The notes beneath the pieces were generated by a model. It did no database searches. It saw nothing but the letters and a program-made list of their open reading frames with translations, and was not told the DNA's origin. DNA of 64,000 nucleotides from contig NZ_CP038469.1 of the NCBI RefSeq assembly GCF_004684345.1, forward strand, positions 2,728,001 to 2,792,000. Direction: 5' to 3'. Source of the DNA: Citrobacter tructae. GTDB taxonomy: Bacteria; Pseudomonadota; Gammaproteobacteria; Enterobacterales; Enterobacteriaceae. A program made the translations under genes and the position numbers. Of the stretch, positions 27,218 through 34,646 are shown one piece after another. The stretch's first letter is position 1, and each line of letters begins with the position of its first letter.

Positions 27218-27240
27218 CAGGCCTGTCAGCGACAGGCCTG
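27218..27240. terminator. Perfect 10-bp hairpin between convergent units
   Basis: CAGGCCTGTC and GACAGGCCTG pair around an AGC loop. On the plus strand AGTCTTATT follows, a weak T tract. It probably ends the small plus-strand gene and perhaps the tutB transcript. Confidence 0.6.
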
Positions 27241-27360
27241 AGTCTTATTCCCCGCTTTTTTCTTACGCAGCCCACACGTTCTTAACACCACCACCCGCAA
27301 GCGCAGCCACGCAAAGCGACAAACCAGCGGATGCTGAAACCGTAGCAATGTCAAAAACAT
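27226..27360 (-). CDS. Possible 44-residue ORF downstream of tutB
   Basis: The frame starts 12 bp after the tutB stop with GGGAGC six bases before its ATG, and ends inside the shared hairpin. It encodes a peptide that is hydrophobic first (MFLTLLRFQHPLVCRFAWLR) and then very basic (LRKKKAGNK). Good ribosome site and coupling favour translation; no homologue is known to me and the composition could be chance. Confidence 0.3.
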   Translation of the reverse strand: MFLTLLRFQHPLVCRFAWLRLRVVVLRTCGLRKKKAGNKTQACR

Positions 27361-27371
27361 AGAAGCTCCCG

Positions 27372-28637
27372 TTAACGAAACGTCGGCAGCAGACCAAACA
27401 CGTCCAGCACCACCGTCAGATACACGATTCCGCCGCAGACGATCACCAGGTTGAGCACGGTGTTATTACAGGGCGCGGTATAACTGGCGGTGGGAAAACG
27501 CTTACGCGCCGCTTTTACCAGGAACGGTGGCAGGATCACGCTCCAGATAGTGAAGGCCAGACCGGCGTAGCCAATCGCGTGGACAAAACCATTCGGGAAG
27601 AAGAAGCACACTGCTGCCGGTGGGAAATAAGTTACTAGCGCAGTTTTCAGACGGCCCACGCCATTATCCGGGAAGTGAAACAAGTCGGCGATATAGTCAA
27701 ACAGACCGAGGGTCGCCGCCAGCAACGAACTGGCAACGGCAAAGTTACCGAAGAAGGTCAGGATCAGATCCATATAGCGACTGGTGAATAACCCGCTGAT
27801 GGCCTCGACAAACACATCGATATTGCCACCTTTGGCGATAATCGGCGGGAATTCCGAGCGGCTGATATTGCCCATCGTCACGCCCAGCCAGAAGATATAC
27901 AGCAGCAGGGCAAACAGCGTGCCGATGATAATCGAGCGCGTAATATGCGGGACTCCACTCTTACCGTACAGTTTGACCAGGCTAGGCACGTTGCCATGAA
28001 AACCAAATGAGATAATGCAGAACGGCAACGTCATCAGGATATACGGCAGGTATTGCGAACCCGGTATTGCCACCGCCACGCTATCGACTAACTTTGCCAC
28101 TTCAATATGGCCGACCAGTCCGGAGAAGGTTGCAAAGAATGCGATAAATTTGCCCATAATCAACACGGTAGTGATCCGCCCAACCAGCAGCGAACTGTAC
28201 CAGGCAATCACCCCAACCAACATACTGACAATCACCACCGAAACATTGGCCGGAAAGCGCACACCGCTGTATTTAAATACGGTTTGTGCCATTACCGCTG
28301 ATGAGCCGGAGATATAGGCATAGGTCAGAATATACAGCACAAAACCAAAAGCGATACCCACTACGATATTCCACTTCTGGCCTAATAAATCCTGAGTAAA
28401 GGTATTAAAACTGGCACCCGCACCGTAATGCAGGTTCACTTCAACCAGCATCAGGCCGGTTAATAACATCATGATGGCAACAAAAAGAAGAATGACAGAG
28501 GCGCCGGGAAACCATACGCCGGCCATCGCAATCGGCAGGGAAAACATTCCACCGCCCACGACGGTTGCGATAACCAACATGGTTCCGCTAATCAATCCGG
28601 GGGTACTACTCTGTCGCTCAATGGCATTAATATCCAT
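27372..28637 (-). CDS. tutB: Tyrosine permease TutB (HAAAP family)
   Basis: This 421-residue aromatic amino acid:H+ symporter of the Mtr/TnaB/TyrP family has 11 or so membrane helices. Conserved segments include TVVGGGMFSLPIAMAGVW (helix 1), YAYISGSSAV and ISFGFHGNVPSL. It resembles TnaB but lies directly downstream of tyrosine phenol-lyase, so the tyrosine permease TutB known beside tpl in related enterics is the better call. It would import tyrosine for degradation. A terminator hairpin separates it from tpl, so it depends on read-through or a local promoter. Confidence 0.85.
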   Translation of the reverse strand: MDINAIERQSSTPGLISGTMLVIATVVGGGMFSLPIAMAGVWFPGASVILLFVAIMMLLTGLMLVEVNLHYGAGASFNTFTQDLLGQKWNIVVGIAFGFVLYILTYAYISGSSAVMAQTVFKYSGVRFPANVSVVIVSMLVGVIAWYSSLLVGRITTVLIMGKFIAFFATFSGLVGHIEVAKLVDSVAVAIPGSQYLPYILMTLPFCIISFGFHGNVPSLVKLYGKSGVPHITRSIIIGTLFALLLYIFWLGVTMGNISRSEFPPIIAKGGNIDVFVEAISGLFTSRYMDLILTFFGNFAVASSLLAATLGLFDYIADLFHFPDNGVGRLKTALVTYFPPAAVCFFFPNGFVHAIGYAGLAFTIWSVILPPFLVKAARKRFPTASYTAPCNNTVLNLVIVCGGIVYLTVVLDVFGLLPTFR

Positions 28638-28786
28638 GATAAATGTTCCTGTAGACTATTCGTTATAATTACAGCTGTCATTTGTACATCATGCGGATAA
28701 TAAAAATGTCGGAGTCAGGGTTTGCAATTTTTTCGTTATGTCACGGTAACGGGCACCGCAAAGGCTTCCTGTTCATGGAAAAGGAA

Positions 28787-28815
28787 TACAAAAAAGCCCC
28801 ATCACAAGATGGGGC
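28787..28815 (-). terminator. Terminator after tpl
   Basis: GCCCCATC / GATGGGGC with an ACAA-type loop is followed on the minus strand by a T run. It lies 11 bp past the tpl stop, upstream of tutB. Confidence 0.85.
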
Positions 28816-28826
28816 CAGAATAAGAT

Positions 28827-30197
28827 TTAAATATAATCAAAACGTGCAGTAAAGAAGCGTAACTGCTTCGGCTCGTAAATAAACTTCAACCCGCGAATAT
28901 CTTCTTTATGCTGGTAAAGTTTAATGATGCCGTCTGCTACCACGTCCATATGCGCATAGGTATATACACGACGCGGGATCGTCAGACGTACCGTTTCCAG
29001 TTTCGGTCTGTGGTGCTCGCCGGTTGCATTGTTACGGCCCGCAGAGATAATACCGCGCTCCATACTGCGCACGCCGGTCTCCACATAAATGCTCGCCGCC
29101 AGGCTCTGCGCCGGGAACTCGTCTTGGGTCAGATGCTCGCAGAAACGGCGCGCATCGAGGAATACCGCATGGCCGCCCACTGGTTCAACAATCGGCACAC
29201 CGGCGGCTTTCAGCTTGTCGCCGAGGTAGCGAACCTGCTTCACGCGGTGCTCAATGTACTCATACTGCATGGCTTCACGCAGGCCAATCGCCATCGCTTC
29301 CATGTCGCGTCCGGCCAGACCACCGTAGGATGGCATACCTTCGTAAACAACGACTAACTCTTTGGCAGAAGAGAACATTTCGTCATCGTTCATGCACAGG
29401 AAGCCGCCGATGTTGACCAGACAGTCTTTTTTACCACTCATGGTACAACCGTCTGCATAGCTGAACATCTCGTGCACGATCTCTGCGATACTCTTGTTCT
29501 CAAAGCCCTGCTCTTGCTCTTTGATAAAGTAGGCATTTTCTACGCATCGGGTTGCATCGTAGAACACTTTAATGCCGTGCGCTTCTGTCAGTTCACGTAC
29601 CGCACGCATGTTAGCCATCGAGACCGGCTGCCCGCCTGCGAGGTTAACCGTGACCGCCAGACAGATATAGGCAATATTCTCTGCGCCTTTTTCATCAATC
29701 AGCTTTTGTAATTTTTTAAGATCGATATCACCTTTAAAAGCAATATTCAGACCGGCATCGTGCGCTTCATCACGAACGATATCCACAAACACCGCACCAT
29801 TTTTTTCCTGGTGGTAACGGGTGGTGGTGAAATACATATTTCCGGCAACATATTGCCCCGGTTTAATAGCCAGTTGCGATAACAGGTTTTCTGCGCCACG
29901 CCCCTGGTGAGTAGGAACAATATGTTTAAAGCCAAACAATTCCTGCACGGTTCTTTCCAGATGATAGAAGTTTTCGCTGCCCGCGTAGGCTTCATCACCC
30001 ATCATCATTCCAGCCCACTGCTTGTCGCTCATTGCGTTAGTGCCGCTGTCTGTCAGCAGATCAATATAGATATCTTTCGAATTTAACAGGAAAGTATTGT
30101 AACCCGCTTCTTGCATTTTTATCAGGCGTTCATCACGCGGGATCATAGATACAGTTTCAACGCTTTTAATACGGAAGGGTTCTGCCGGATAATTCAT
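28827..30197 (-). CDS. tpl: Tyrosine phenol-lyase
   Basis: This 456-residue PLP enzyme splits L-tyrosine into phenol, pyruvate and ammonia (EC 4.1.99.2). The sequence is almost identical to the C. freundii enzyme as I recall it, and all its described functional residues are in place: Tyr71, Arg100, Thr124, Asn185, Asp214, Arg217, Lys257 (PLP Schiff base), Arg381, Phe448 and Phe449. Arg381 and Thr124 are the residues that set tyrosine rather than tryptophan specificity, separating it from tryptophanase. No TnaC-like leader peptide with a Trp codon precedes it. A long control region with CRP and TyrR sites lies upstream. Confidence 0.97.
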   Translation of the reverse strand: MNYPAEPFRIKSVETVSMIPRDERLIKMQEAGYNTFLLNSKDIYIDLLTDSGTNAMSDKQWAGMMMGDEAYAGSENFYHLERTVQELFGFKHIVPTHQGRGAENLLSQLAIKPGQYVAGNMYFTTTRYHQEKNGAVFVDIVRDEAHDAGLNIAFKGDIDLKKLQKLIDEKGAENIAYICLAVTVNLAGGQPVSMANMRAVRELTEAHGIKVFYDATRCVENAYFIKEQEQGFENKSIAEIVHEMFSYADGCTMSGKKDCLVNIGGFLCMNDDEMFSSAKELVVVYEGMPSYGGLAGRDMEAMAIGLREAMQYEYIEHRVKQVRYLGDKLKAAGVPIVEPVGGHAVFLDARRFCEHLTQDEFPAQSLAASIYVETGVRSMERGIISAGRNNATGEHHRPKLETVRLTIPRRVYTYAHMDVVADGIIKLYQHKEDIRGLKFIYEPKQLRFFTARFDYI

Positions 30198-30404
30198 TTT
30201 GTTTCTCCAGTAACAGTGGTCGTGTACGTATTAATGTGAAGTAAATCATACCTGGCTCATCAACATAGGCTGATGAAATATAACTATTCGCCGCCTGATG
30301 CAGGGGGTGAAATAATGTGGGAGCACTATGCAAGATTTAATTGATGATGGAAATAGTCCGGTCAACATTAATCACTGCCAATAATTTAAAAAGCTGTAAA
30401 TGTG

Positions 30405-30420
30405 AGTGATGCAAATCACA
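30405..30420. promoter_or_regulatory. CRP site, promoter-proximal, tpl
   Basis: AGTGATGCAAATCACA fits TGTGA-N6-TCACA with one mismatch, about 210 bp upstream of the tpl start codon. Confidence 0.65.
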
Positions 30421-30603
30421 CGTCTTTTTTTTACCCATTCATATTCAACAAGTTTTTTCTGCGTATTGATTTGCTGTTTGCCGTTGTGTGTCTGTGGAGT
30501 GTGGAAATACTGAAAACTTAACTTTCCAGGCTGTTCTCATGATGTATTGGTGAATGAGTACACGCCATTTTGTGAGAGTCGGATCACTTCACGGGTTTAT
30601 ATT

Positions 30604-30619
30604 TGTGATTCACATCACT
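30604..30619. promoter_or_regulatory. CRP site, distal, tpl
   Basis: TGTGATTCACATCACT fits TGTGA-N6-TCACA with one mismatch, and lies 5 bp from the TyrR box. Confidence 0.65.
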
Positions 30620-30624
30620 AAAAG

Positions 30625-30642
30625 TGTAAACCAAAGTGTACA
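30625..30642. promoter_or_regulatory. TyrR box, tpl
   Basis: TGTAAACCAAAGTGTACA matches the TyrR consensus TGTAAA-N6-TTTACA with one mismatch. TyrR with tyrosine is the known activator of tpl. Confidence 0.7.
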
Positions 30643-30877
30643 AAATGCTGTAGTTTCAGAGTTTACTATTTGCTTCAGTGATTTAGATCGCATTTTAGGC
30701 CTGACGTAGATGGGCGTTATTTTCTGGAAATGGCAGGCATTTGAAGGATTCGATGGGAATGAATTTATACGGTGAATAATACCGGATTTATTGGGATAGG
30801 GAGGATTTCTATTTATTCAGAAAGCGTGCTAATCGCGCTTATTTCATCTTATTTACATCTGGACTTCCCGGATATTA

Positions 30878-30893
30878 CTGGGGTAATTTACAG
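30878..30893. promoter_or_regulatory. LexA-type SOS box before symE
   Basis: CTGGGGTAATTTACAG has the CTG-N10-CAG core of LexA sites, within TACTG...CAG. It lies 82 bp upstream of the symE start; E. coli symE is LexA-controlled. Confidence 0.6.
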
Positions 30894-30904
30894 GTGTTTT
30901 TTTA

Positions 30905-30985
30905 GCGCGATACGAAGGTGCGCCAACACCTCCGCATCGCTAATCACAGTAACTATTATCGGAGAATAGCCATCATGACTGATAC
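30905..30985 (-). ncRNA. symR: Candidate SymR antisense RNA
   Basis: In E. coli a short RNA, SymR, is made opposite the 5' end of symE and blocks its translation. The same layout is expected here. The interval contains a long imperfect hairpin (TAGCGCGATACGAAGGTG with CACCTCCGCATCGCTA) that could form the SymR structure. The ends are estimated and no promoter was fixed, so this call rests on synteny. Confidence 0.4.
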
Positions 30986-31337
30986 GCATTGTATTGCAGT
31001 TTCTTTTGATCCAGAAGTGCACGCCGCAGATAACCGTCGCCTGAAGGTGGGTTATGCGAGCCGTTATCCTGATTACAGCCGCACACCGGTAAAATACGTC
31101 CAGTTTCCGTCCATCGTGATGAAGGGCCAGTGGCTTAAAGCCGCCGGATTCGACACCGGCACCAGCGTTGATGTGCGCGTAATGCAAGGCTGCATCGTGT
31201 TAACCGCCCGCGCCGTCGAACCCGAAGAGTCAGAACTGATGAAATCCTTGCGTGCCGTGGAAAAGCTCTCCGCACGCAAGCAAAAGCAGGTGCTGGAGTT
31301 TATCGGGGTGATTGCGGGGAAAGCGTCGAAAGGGTGA
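30975..31337 (+). CDS. symE: SOS-induced SymE toxin-like protein
   Basis: This 120-residue protein matches E. coli SymE in MTDTH start, YASRYPDYSR, LKAAGFDTGTSVDVRVMQGCIVLTA (an AbrB/SpoVT-like swapped-hairpin fold) and LSARKQKQVLEFIGVIAGK. SymE was described as an SOS-induced, RNA-degrading or nucleoid-compacting toxin controlled by LexA, the antisense RNA SymR and Lon. Relative to K-12 it has a short insertion (VKYVQFPSIV for IPAI) near residue 38. It opens the defense-rich segment, as symE does beside hsd and mcr in E. coli. Confidence 0.9.
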   Translation: MTDTHCIAVSFDPEVHAADNRRLKVGYASRYPDYSRTPVKYVQFPSIVMKGQWLKAAGFDTGTSVDVRVMQGCIVLTARAVEPEESELMKSLRAVEKLSARKQKQVLEFIGVIAGKASKG

Positions 31338-31349
31338 TGGATTGAGGTA

Positions 31350-31374
31350 AAGGCGTCTGGGGGCGCCTTTTTTG
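31350..31374 (+). terminator. Terminator after symE
   Basis: AAAGGCG / CGCCTTT with a short G-rich loop is followed by TTTTT, 12 bp after the symE stop and just before the convergent HNH gene. Confidence 0.75.
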
Positions 31375-31379
31375 AGCCT

Positions 31380-32015
31380 TTAGCACAGCATATTTTTCAG
31401 TTCTTCTGGGGTATATGGCGGTATGCGCCGGTGCAGCATGGTATGACAATTTGGACACACGGGGATCAGGTCATTGATGGGATCAAGGCGGTAGTCTTCT
31501 TTAATTACCGATAAGGGTACCAGGTGATGAACATGGATAAACCCTTCGGCAATCTTACCGTAGACCTTTGACATATCGATGCCACACACTTTGCACTGAC
31601 AGCCATGATGGCGAAGCGCCACCTGTCGGGCATTGCGGTCGCGCTCATAGCGATTCACGGTCACCTGAGTCGCCGCCCCCTCTATATATTCAGTTTGCGC
31701 CTCGAGCTCCTCAGGGAAGATAGTGTCGCTCACCGTTGCTGCGAGATTTTTATCCCGAACAATATGAAAACCTTGCTCAGTTAATAATCTGACGCATTTC
31801 GAACTGATACCGCCGGAGAAATCCTGAGGCGTAAACGCTTTGCCCGTCAAAAGCGTCGCTGCAATTCCGGCAATGGCTTTTGACGGATAGCGACGCCCCT
31901 GAAATTCCAGCTCGTAAAGCCGTGCCTCTTTGAAACGATGCGAAAAACCCGCGTCATAGGCGTGAATGGCCTTGATGATGTACTCGCGAGGCAGTATGTC
32001 AGGTAGTTCATTCAT
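31380..32015 (-). CDS. HNH endonuclease, McrA-like arrangement
   Basis: This 211-residue protein has an N-terminal region (IIKAIHAYDAGFSHRFKEARLYELEFQGRRYPSKAIAGIAA) of a type seen in front of HNH nucleases, and a C-terminal HNH domain. The HNH core is VCGID, HVHHLVPLS and DLIPVCPNCHTMLHRR, with CxxC zinc pairs (C142/C145 region and CPNC) around the HH catalytic motif. Such proteins are often type IV enzymes that cut modified DNA. AAAGGAAC precedes the ATG. Position beside symE and another HNH gene supports a restriction role; the recognised modification is unknown. Confidence 0.8.
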   Translation of the reverse strand: MNELPDILPREYIIKAIHAYDAGFSHRFKEARLYELEFQGRRYPSKAIAGIAATLLTGKAFTPQDFSGGISSKCVRLLTEQGFHIVRDKNLAATVSDTIFPEELEAQTEYIEGAATQVTVNRYERDRNARQVALRHHGCQCKVCGIDMSKVYGKIAEGFIHVHHLVPLSVIKEDYRLDPINDLIPVCPNCHTMLHRRIPPYTPEELKNMLC

Positions 32016-32146
32016 GGGTCAGGTTCCTTTAACCAAAGGCTTTCTGAAATAACGGCAAGCGATAAAGTGACGTCGATAGTGTATCGGCCTCACTCCCCTT
32101 GATCAGGTGATATTTTGCGAGCATCATCGCAATTATTTACCTGATA

Positions 32147-33028
32147 ATGAAATCAATGACTTCCAGTAAAACCCTGCAACAGGCAATTGCCGACATCACC
32201 ATCTGGCGTAAAGGCGAGCAGCGTGCGCCGCACAAGCCTCTGCTGCTGCTTCATGTGCTGGCGGGTTATCAGCAAGGTCACGGTCGCCTGTTTGACTACG
32301 GTTCGGAAGTTTGCGACCCGTTGCATAACCTGCTGGAGCGATTTGGACCACAGCGCGCGCAGTACCGCCCGGATATGCCCTTCTGGCGCTTACAGGGAGA
32401 TGGGTTCTGGGAGCTACAAAACGCCGAGCATTGTTCAACGTCCGGCAGCAGCAAACAGCCCCCTGCCGGAGAACTGGTGACGCATAACGTTGCCGGAGGC
32501 TTTGATGAACAACATTTTGCCCTGCTGAAAAAAAGCAAAAACCTCATCAACGCCCTGGCCCAGCAAATCCTCGAGGCGCACTTCACCGAAAGCATTCAGG
32601 AAGAGATCGCGGATGAACTGGGATTTGATATCCTGCAAATCCGCAAACAGCGGGACCCGTTGTTCCGCCAACAGGTTCTGCGAGCCTATAACTATGAATG
32701 CGCCATTTGTGGCTTCAATATGCGCCACGACAGCACCTCTGTCGCCCTGGAAGCTGCCCATATCAAATGGAAACAGCACGGCGGCCCGTGCGAGATTTCA
32801 AACAGCCTGGCGCTGTGTGCAATTCATCATAAAGCCTTTGATAAAGGTTCGATTGGGCTGGATGAGAGTATGCGAGTACGAATTTCATCTGCAGTAAATG
32901 GCAGCGGTATTGTGGGCAGACTGTTCTGGGATTTCGACGGGAAGGAGATTGCTCTACCGATGATACGCGAGAATTATCCAAAAGAAGGGTTTGTAGAGTG
33001 GCACAGGAAGGAGGTGTTTAGAGGGTGA
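32147..33028 (+). CDS. Phosphorothioate-DNA-type HNH restriction enzyme
   Basis: This 293-residue protein has an N-terminal domain with APHKPLLLLHVLAGYQQG, VCDPLHNLLERFGP and MPFWRLQGDGFWEL, the pattern of the sulfur-binding domain of ScoMcrA-like enzymes. The C-terminal HNH nuclease has YECAICGF, LEAAHIKW and NSLALCAIHHKAFD. ScoMcrA-family proteins restrict phosphorothioated, sometimes methylated, DNA. No dnd genes are in the window, as expected for a restriction enzyme directed at foreign modified DNA. The stop codon is 3 bp before the repeat of leuX, so this is the last gene outside the island. Confidence 0.82.
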   Translation: MKSMTSSKTLQQAIADITIWRKGEQRAPHKPLLLLHVLAGYQQGHGRLFDYGSEVCDPLHNLLERFGPQRAQYRPDMPFWRLQGDGFWELQNAEHCSTSGSSKQPPAGELVTHNVAGGFDEQHFALLKKSKNLINALAQQILEAHFTESIQEEIADELGFDILQIRKQRDPLFRQQVLRAYNYECAICGFNMRHDSTSVALEAAHIKWKQHGGPCEISNSLALCAIHHKAFDKGSIGLDESMRVRISSAVNGSGIVGRLFWDFDGKEIALPMIRENYPKEGFVEWHRKEVFRG

Positions 33029-33031
33029 GTG

Positions 33032-33046
33032 CGAAGGCCGGACTCG
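33032..33046. repeat. Putative attR: partial copy of the leuX 3' part
   Basis: CGAAGGCCGGACTCG is identical to leuX positions 57141-57155 in direct orientation; including flanks, 18 of 19 bases match with one base missing. Everything between the copies is accessory DNA and an integrase lies at the leuX end. The sequence also forms a small AAGGC/GCCTT hairpin before TTTTCTTTT, so a terminator for the preceding gene is an alternative or additional role. Confidence 0.6.
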
Positions 33047-33199
33047 CCTTTTCTTTTAATTTGTTGAAAATTAATGGGTTGTGAGACTTTATTTTGGAGA
33101 TTTGCCCCCAGAATGGGACATAAAATTGAATGCTGCGTGGAAGATCACAAAGTTGCGTGTTTTTCACTCAGCGTAAGTTCCTACCATAACTCTAAATAA

Positions 33200-33618
33200 C
33201 TTCATAAACTACGAGGTGAGCACCAATATTGCCGCTTTATTTCCGCCTTCGTTAAAACCTCCCCCTTCTGATTGAATGAGCCATATTACGGCAATAGCGC
33301 ATCGGTGAGGCTGCTAACACCGACACAGGACAGCCGCGACATTATCAGCGCCGCAACGCGGTACCTGGACGCGATCTGGAAGGATGGCCTCCGGTACCAA
33401 AAGCTAGGGTCATGCTCGGAACTTGCAGTCAAGGTGTCGCCCTGCTCAATCACTTTAACGAAAACGCGCCGAGTGAGGACTGCACGTAATTAAAGCAGGT
33501 TATTGACCGCCTTAATGCCAAAGACGGTAAAGGCACACTTTACTTCTCTGGTCAGGGTAGGCAGATGAAGCGTGAGATGCTCTCGCCACGCTACAGTGAT
33601 TTAATAATGGGCAAATGA
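33200..33618 (+). pseudogene. umuC: Decayed 3' end of umuC (DNA polymerase V)
   Basis: The translation follows the UmuC C-terminal region in order: LRGEHQYCRFISAFVKTSPF, then LNEPYYGNSASVRLLTPTQD, AATRYLDAIW, VMLG...SQGVALLNHFNENAP, VIDRLNAKDGKGTLYFSGQG and MKREMLSPRY. It is broken by an in-frame TGA at 33269, a frameshift near 33403 and a TAA near 33489. The N-terminal two thirds are missing. It is a dead remnant, probably of a mobile-element mutagenesis operon that once adjoined this att site. Confidence 0.88.
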
Positions 33619-34109
33619 AGACTGGCATTTCGTACAAGAAACATATTACCCGACGCGGCGGTATTTAATACATTGAACCCCCGCTTCTTTAGCATCTCGA
33701 TCATTTGTGTTGATTTGGCATAACACTTCGCCTGGAAAGGCCGCTCAGCATAATGCTCAAGGATGTTATTGAGAACGGCTGTTGCAATACTGTTCCCACG
33801 ATAGCGTTTGGAGACACACAACACTCGTAATTCCAGCCCCGGTTGCTCGTCAATGATGACATCCTGCAACCATATGAAACCCAGTCGATTCCCGTCAGTC
33901 CCTCGAGCTATAATATTAAAGTAATGGCCGGTATACTTCCCGGTATCTCTAACTCGGATCATCTCACGTATCTGCTTCTCAAAAGGCTTTGAGATTCGGG
34001 AATCAATAAAATTATTGGAAAAATTACCCGTCCGGGCACCTGCTGCTAGTTCATCCATGACAAACGTCAAGTCAGCTTTTGTTAATGGTCGTTGCTTAAT
34101 ATCCATCAT
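33591..34109 (-). CDS. GNAT family N-acetyltransferase
   Basis: This 172-residue protein has the GNAT fold, with the acetyl-CoA-binding segment VLCVSKRYRGNSIATAVLNNILEHY (V-x-x-x-x-R-G-N-S variant of the R/Q-x-x-G-x-G/A loop). The N-terminal MDIKQRPLTKADLTFVMDEL is helical. The substrate is unknown. Its 3' end overlaps the umuC remnant by 28 bp on the opposite strand, and an SRAP remnant lies upstream, so it stands alone between two dead genes. A loop reading RGNS rather than the usual RGxGxG is slightly unusual. Confidence 0.8.
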   Translation of the reverse strand: MMDIKQRPLTKADLTFVMDELAAGARTGNFSNNFIDSRISKPFEKQIREMIRVRDTGKYTGHYFNIIARGTDGNRLGFIWLQDVIIDEQPGLELRVLCVSKRYRGNSIATAVLNNILEHYAERPFQAKCYAKSTQMIEMLKKRGFNVLNTAASGNMFLVRNASLHLPIIKSL

Positions 34110-34149
34110 CTGCTCACTTAATTCCTGTAGTGGTTACACTATTAACTCG

Positions 34150-34434
34150 TCATGCTATCGGTAAAATGAGATCAGCATTTTGATTCCTGACATTACCTGC
34201 AGCAGTTGAAACTGGATGCTAGGCAAATTACTCTGATTGCAAGGCACCTTCCTTCGCCAGCTTCTGCGCGCTGCTGGTGGTCAGGTCCATCCATGCCATT
34301 GCAACATCCGGCGTTAAAACGACAGGGCTACGGTAATGACTATCAAATAGCCCAGAGGGCTGCAGTAACGGTAACGATGACAAATCCCTCATTCTCATCG
34401 CCGCGGTTAGCAGCCTCTTTCTGCCTCCCTGCAA
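34150..34434 (-). pseudogene. Fragment of an SRAP (YedK/HMCES-like) gene
   Basis: The minus-strand translation matches the C-terminal half of SOS response-associated peptidases: LLTAAM, SGLFDSHYRSPVVLTPDVAM and, after two stop codons, HPVSTAAGNVRNQNADLILP. The catalytic N-terminal cysteine part is absent and TAA and TAG interrupt the frame. YedK-type proteins crosslink to abasic sites in single-stranded DNA. With the umuC remnant it suggests a former SOS-linked module. Confidence 0.8.
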
Positions 34435-34646
34435 AACGGTAAAGTAAAACTGGCATTGCTTGCAACTAAGCAGGCCTAAGTAAAGTAGATTTCTCTTGCC
34501 CTCATGGTGGCCAGCTCACTATCCAATCATCAAAACAAATGAAAGCAGTAGTACGAATGACCATCAAAGTGCTCTGTTTCTATTGAGACAAGCAGTTACT
34601 AACTCGCTAGAATATGCCCATCAGTTCACGTTAAAACTTCAGATAA

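Larger units (their letters stand above)
30198..30974 (-). promoter_or_regulatory. tpl control region
   Basis: This 777-bp, AT-rich, gene-free stretch separates the divergent tpl and symE. It contains two CRP-type sites (30405-30420, 30604-30619), one TyrR-type box (30625-30642) and, near symE, a LexA-type box. In C. freundii tpl is known to be activated by TyrR with tyrosine and by CRP, with sites far upstream, which fits the distances seen (about 210 and 410-440 bp). Confidence 0.8.

Noticed and set aside
27372..30197. Tryptophanase operon (tnaA-tnaB)
   Set aside because: The enzyme carries the tyrosine phenol-lyase residues Thr124, Arg381 and Phe448 and matches the C. freundii enzyme along its length, and no TnaC leader is seen.
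33032..33056. Reading the repeat only as a terminator of the HNH gene
   Set aside because: It does form a 5-bp hairpin before a T-rich tract, but a direct 15-base match to leuX (18 of 19 with flanks) is not required for a terminator; both roles are possible.
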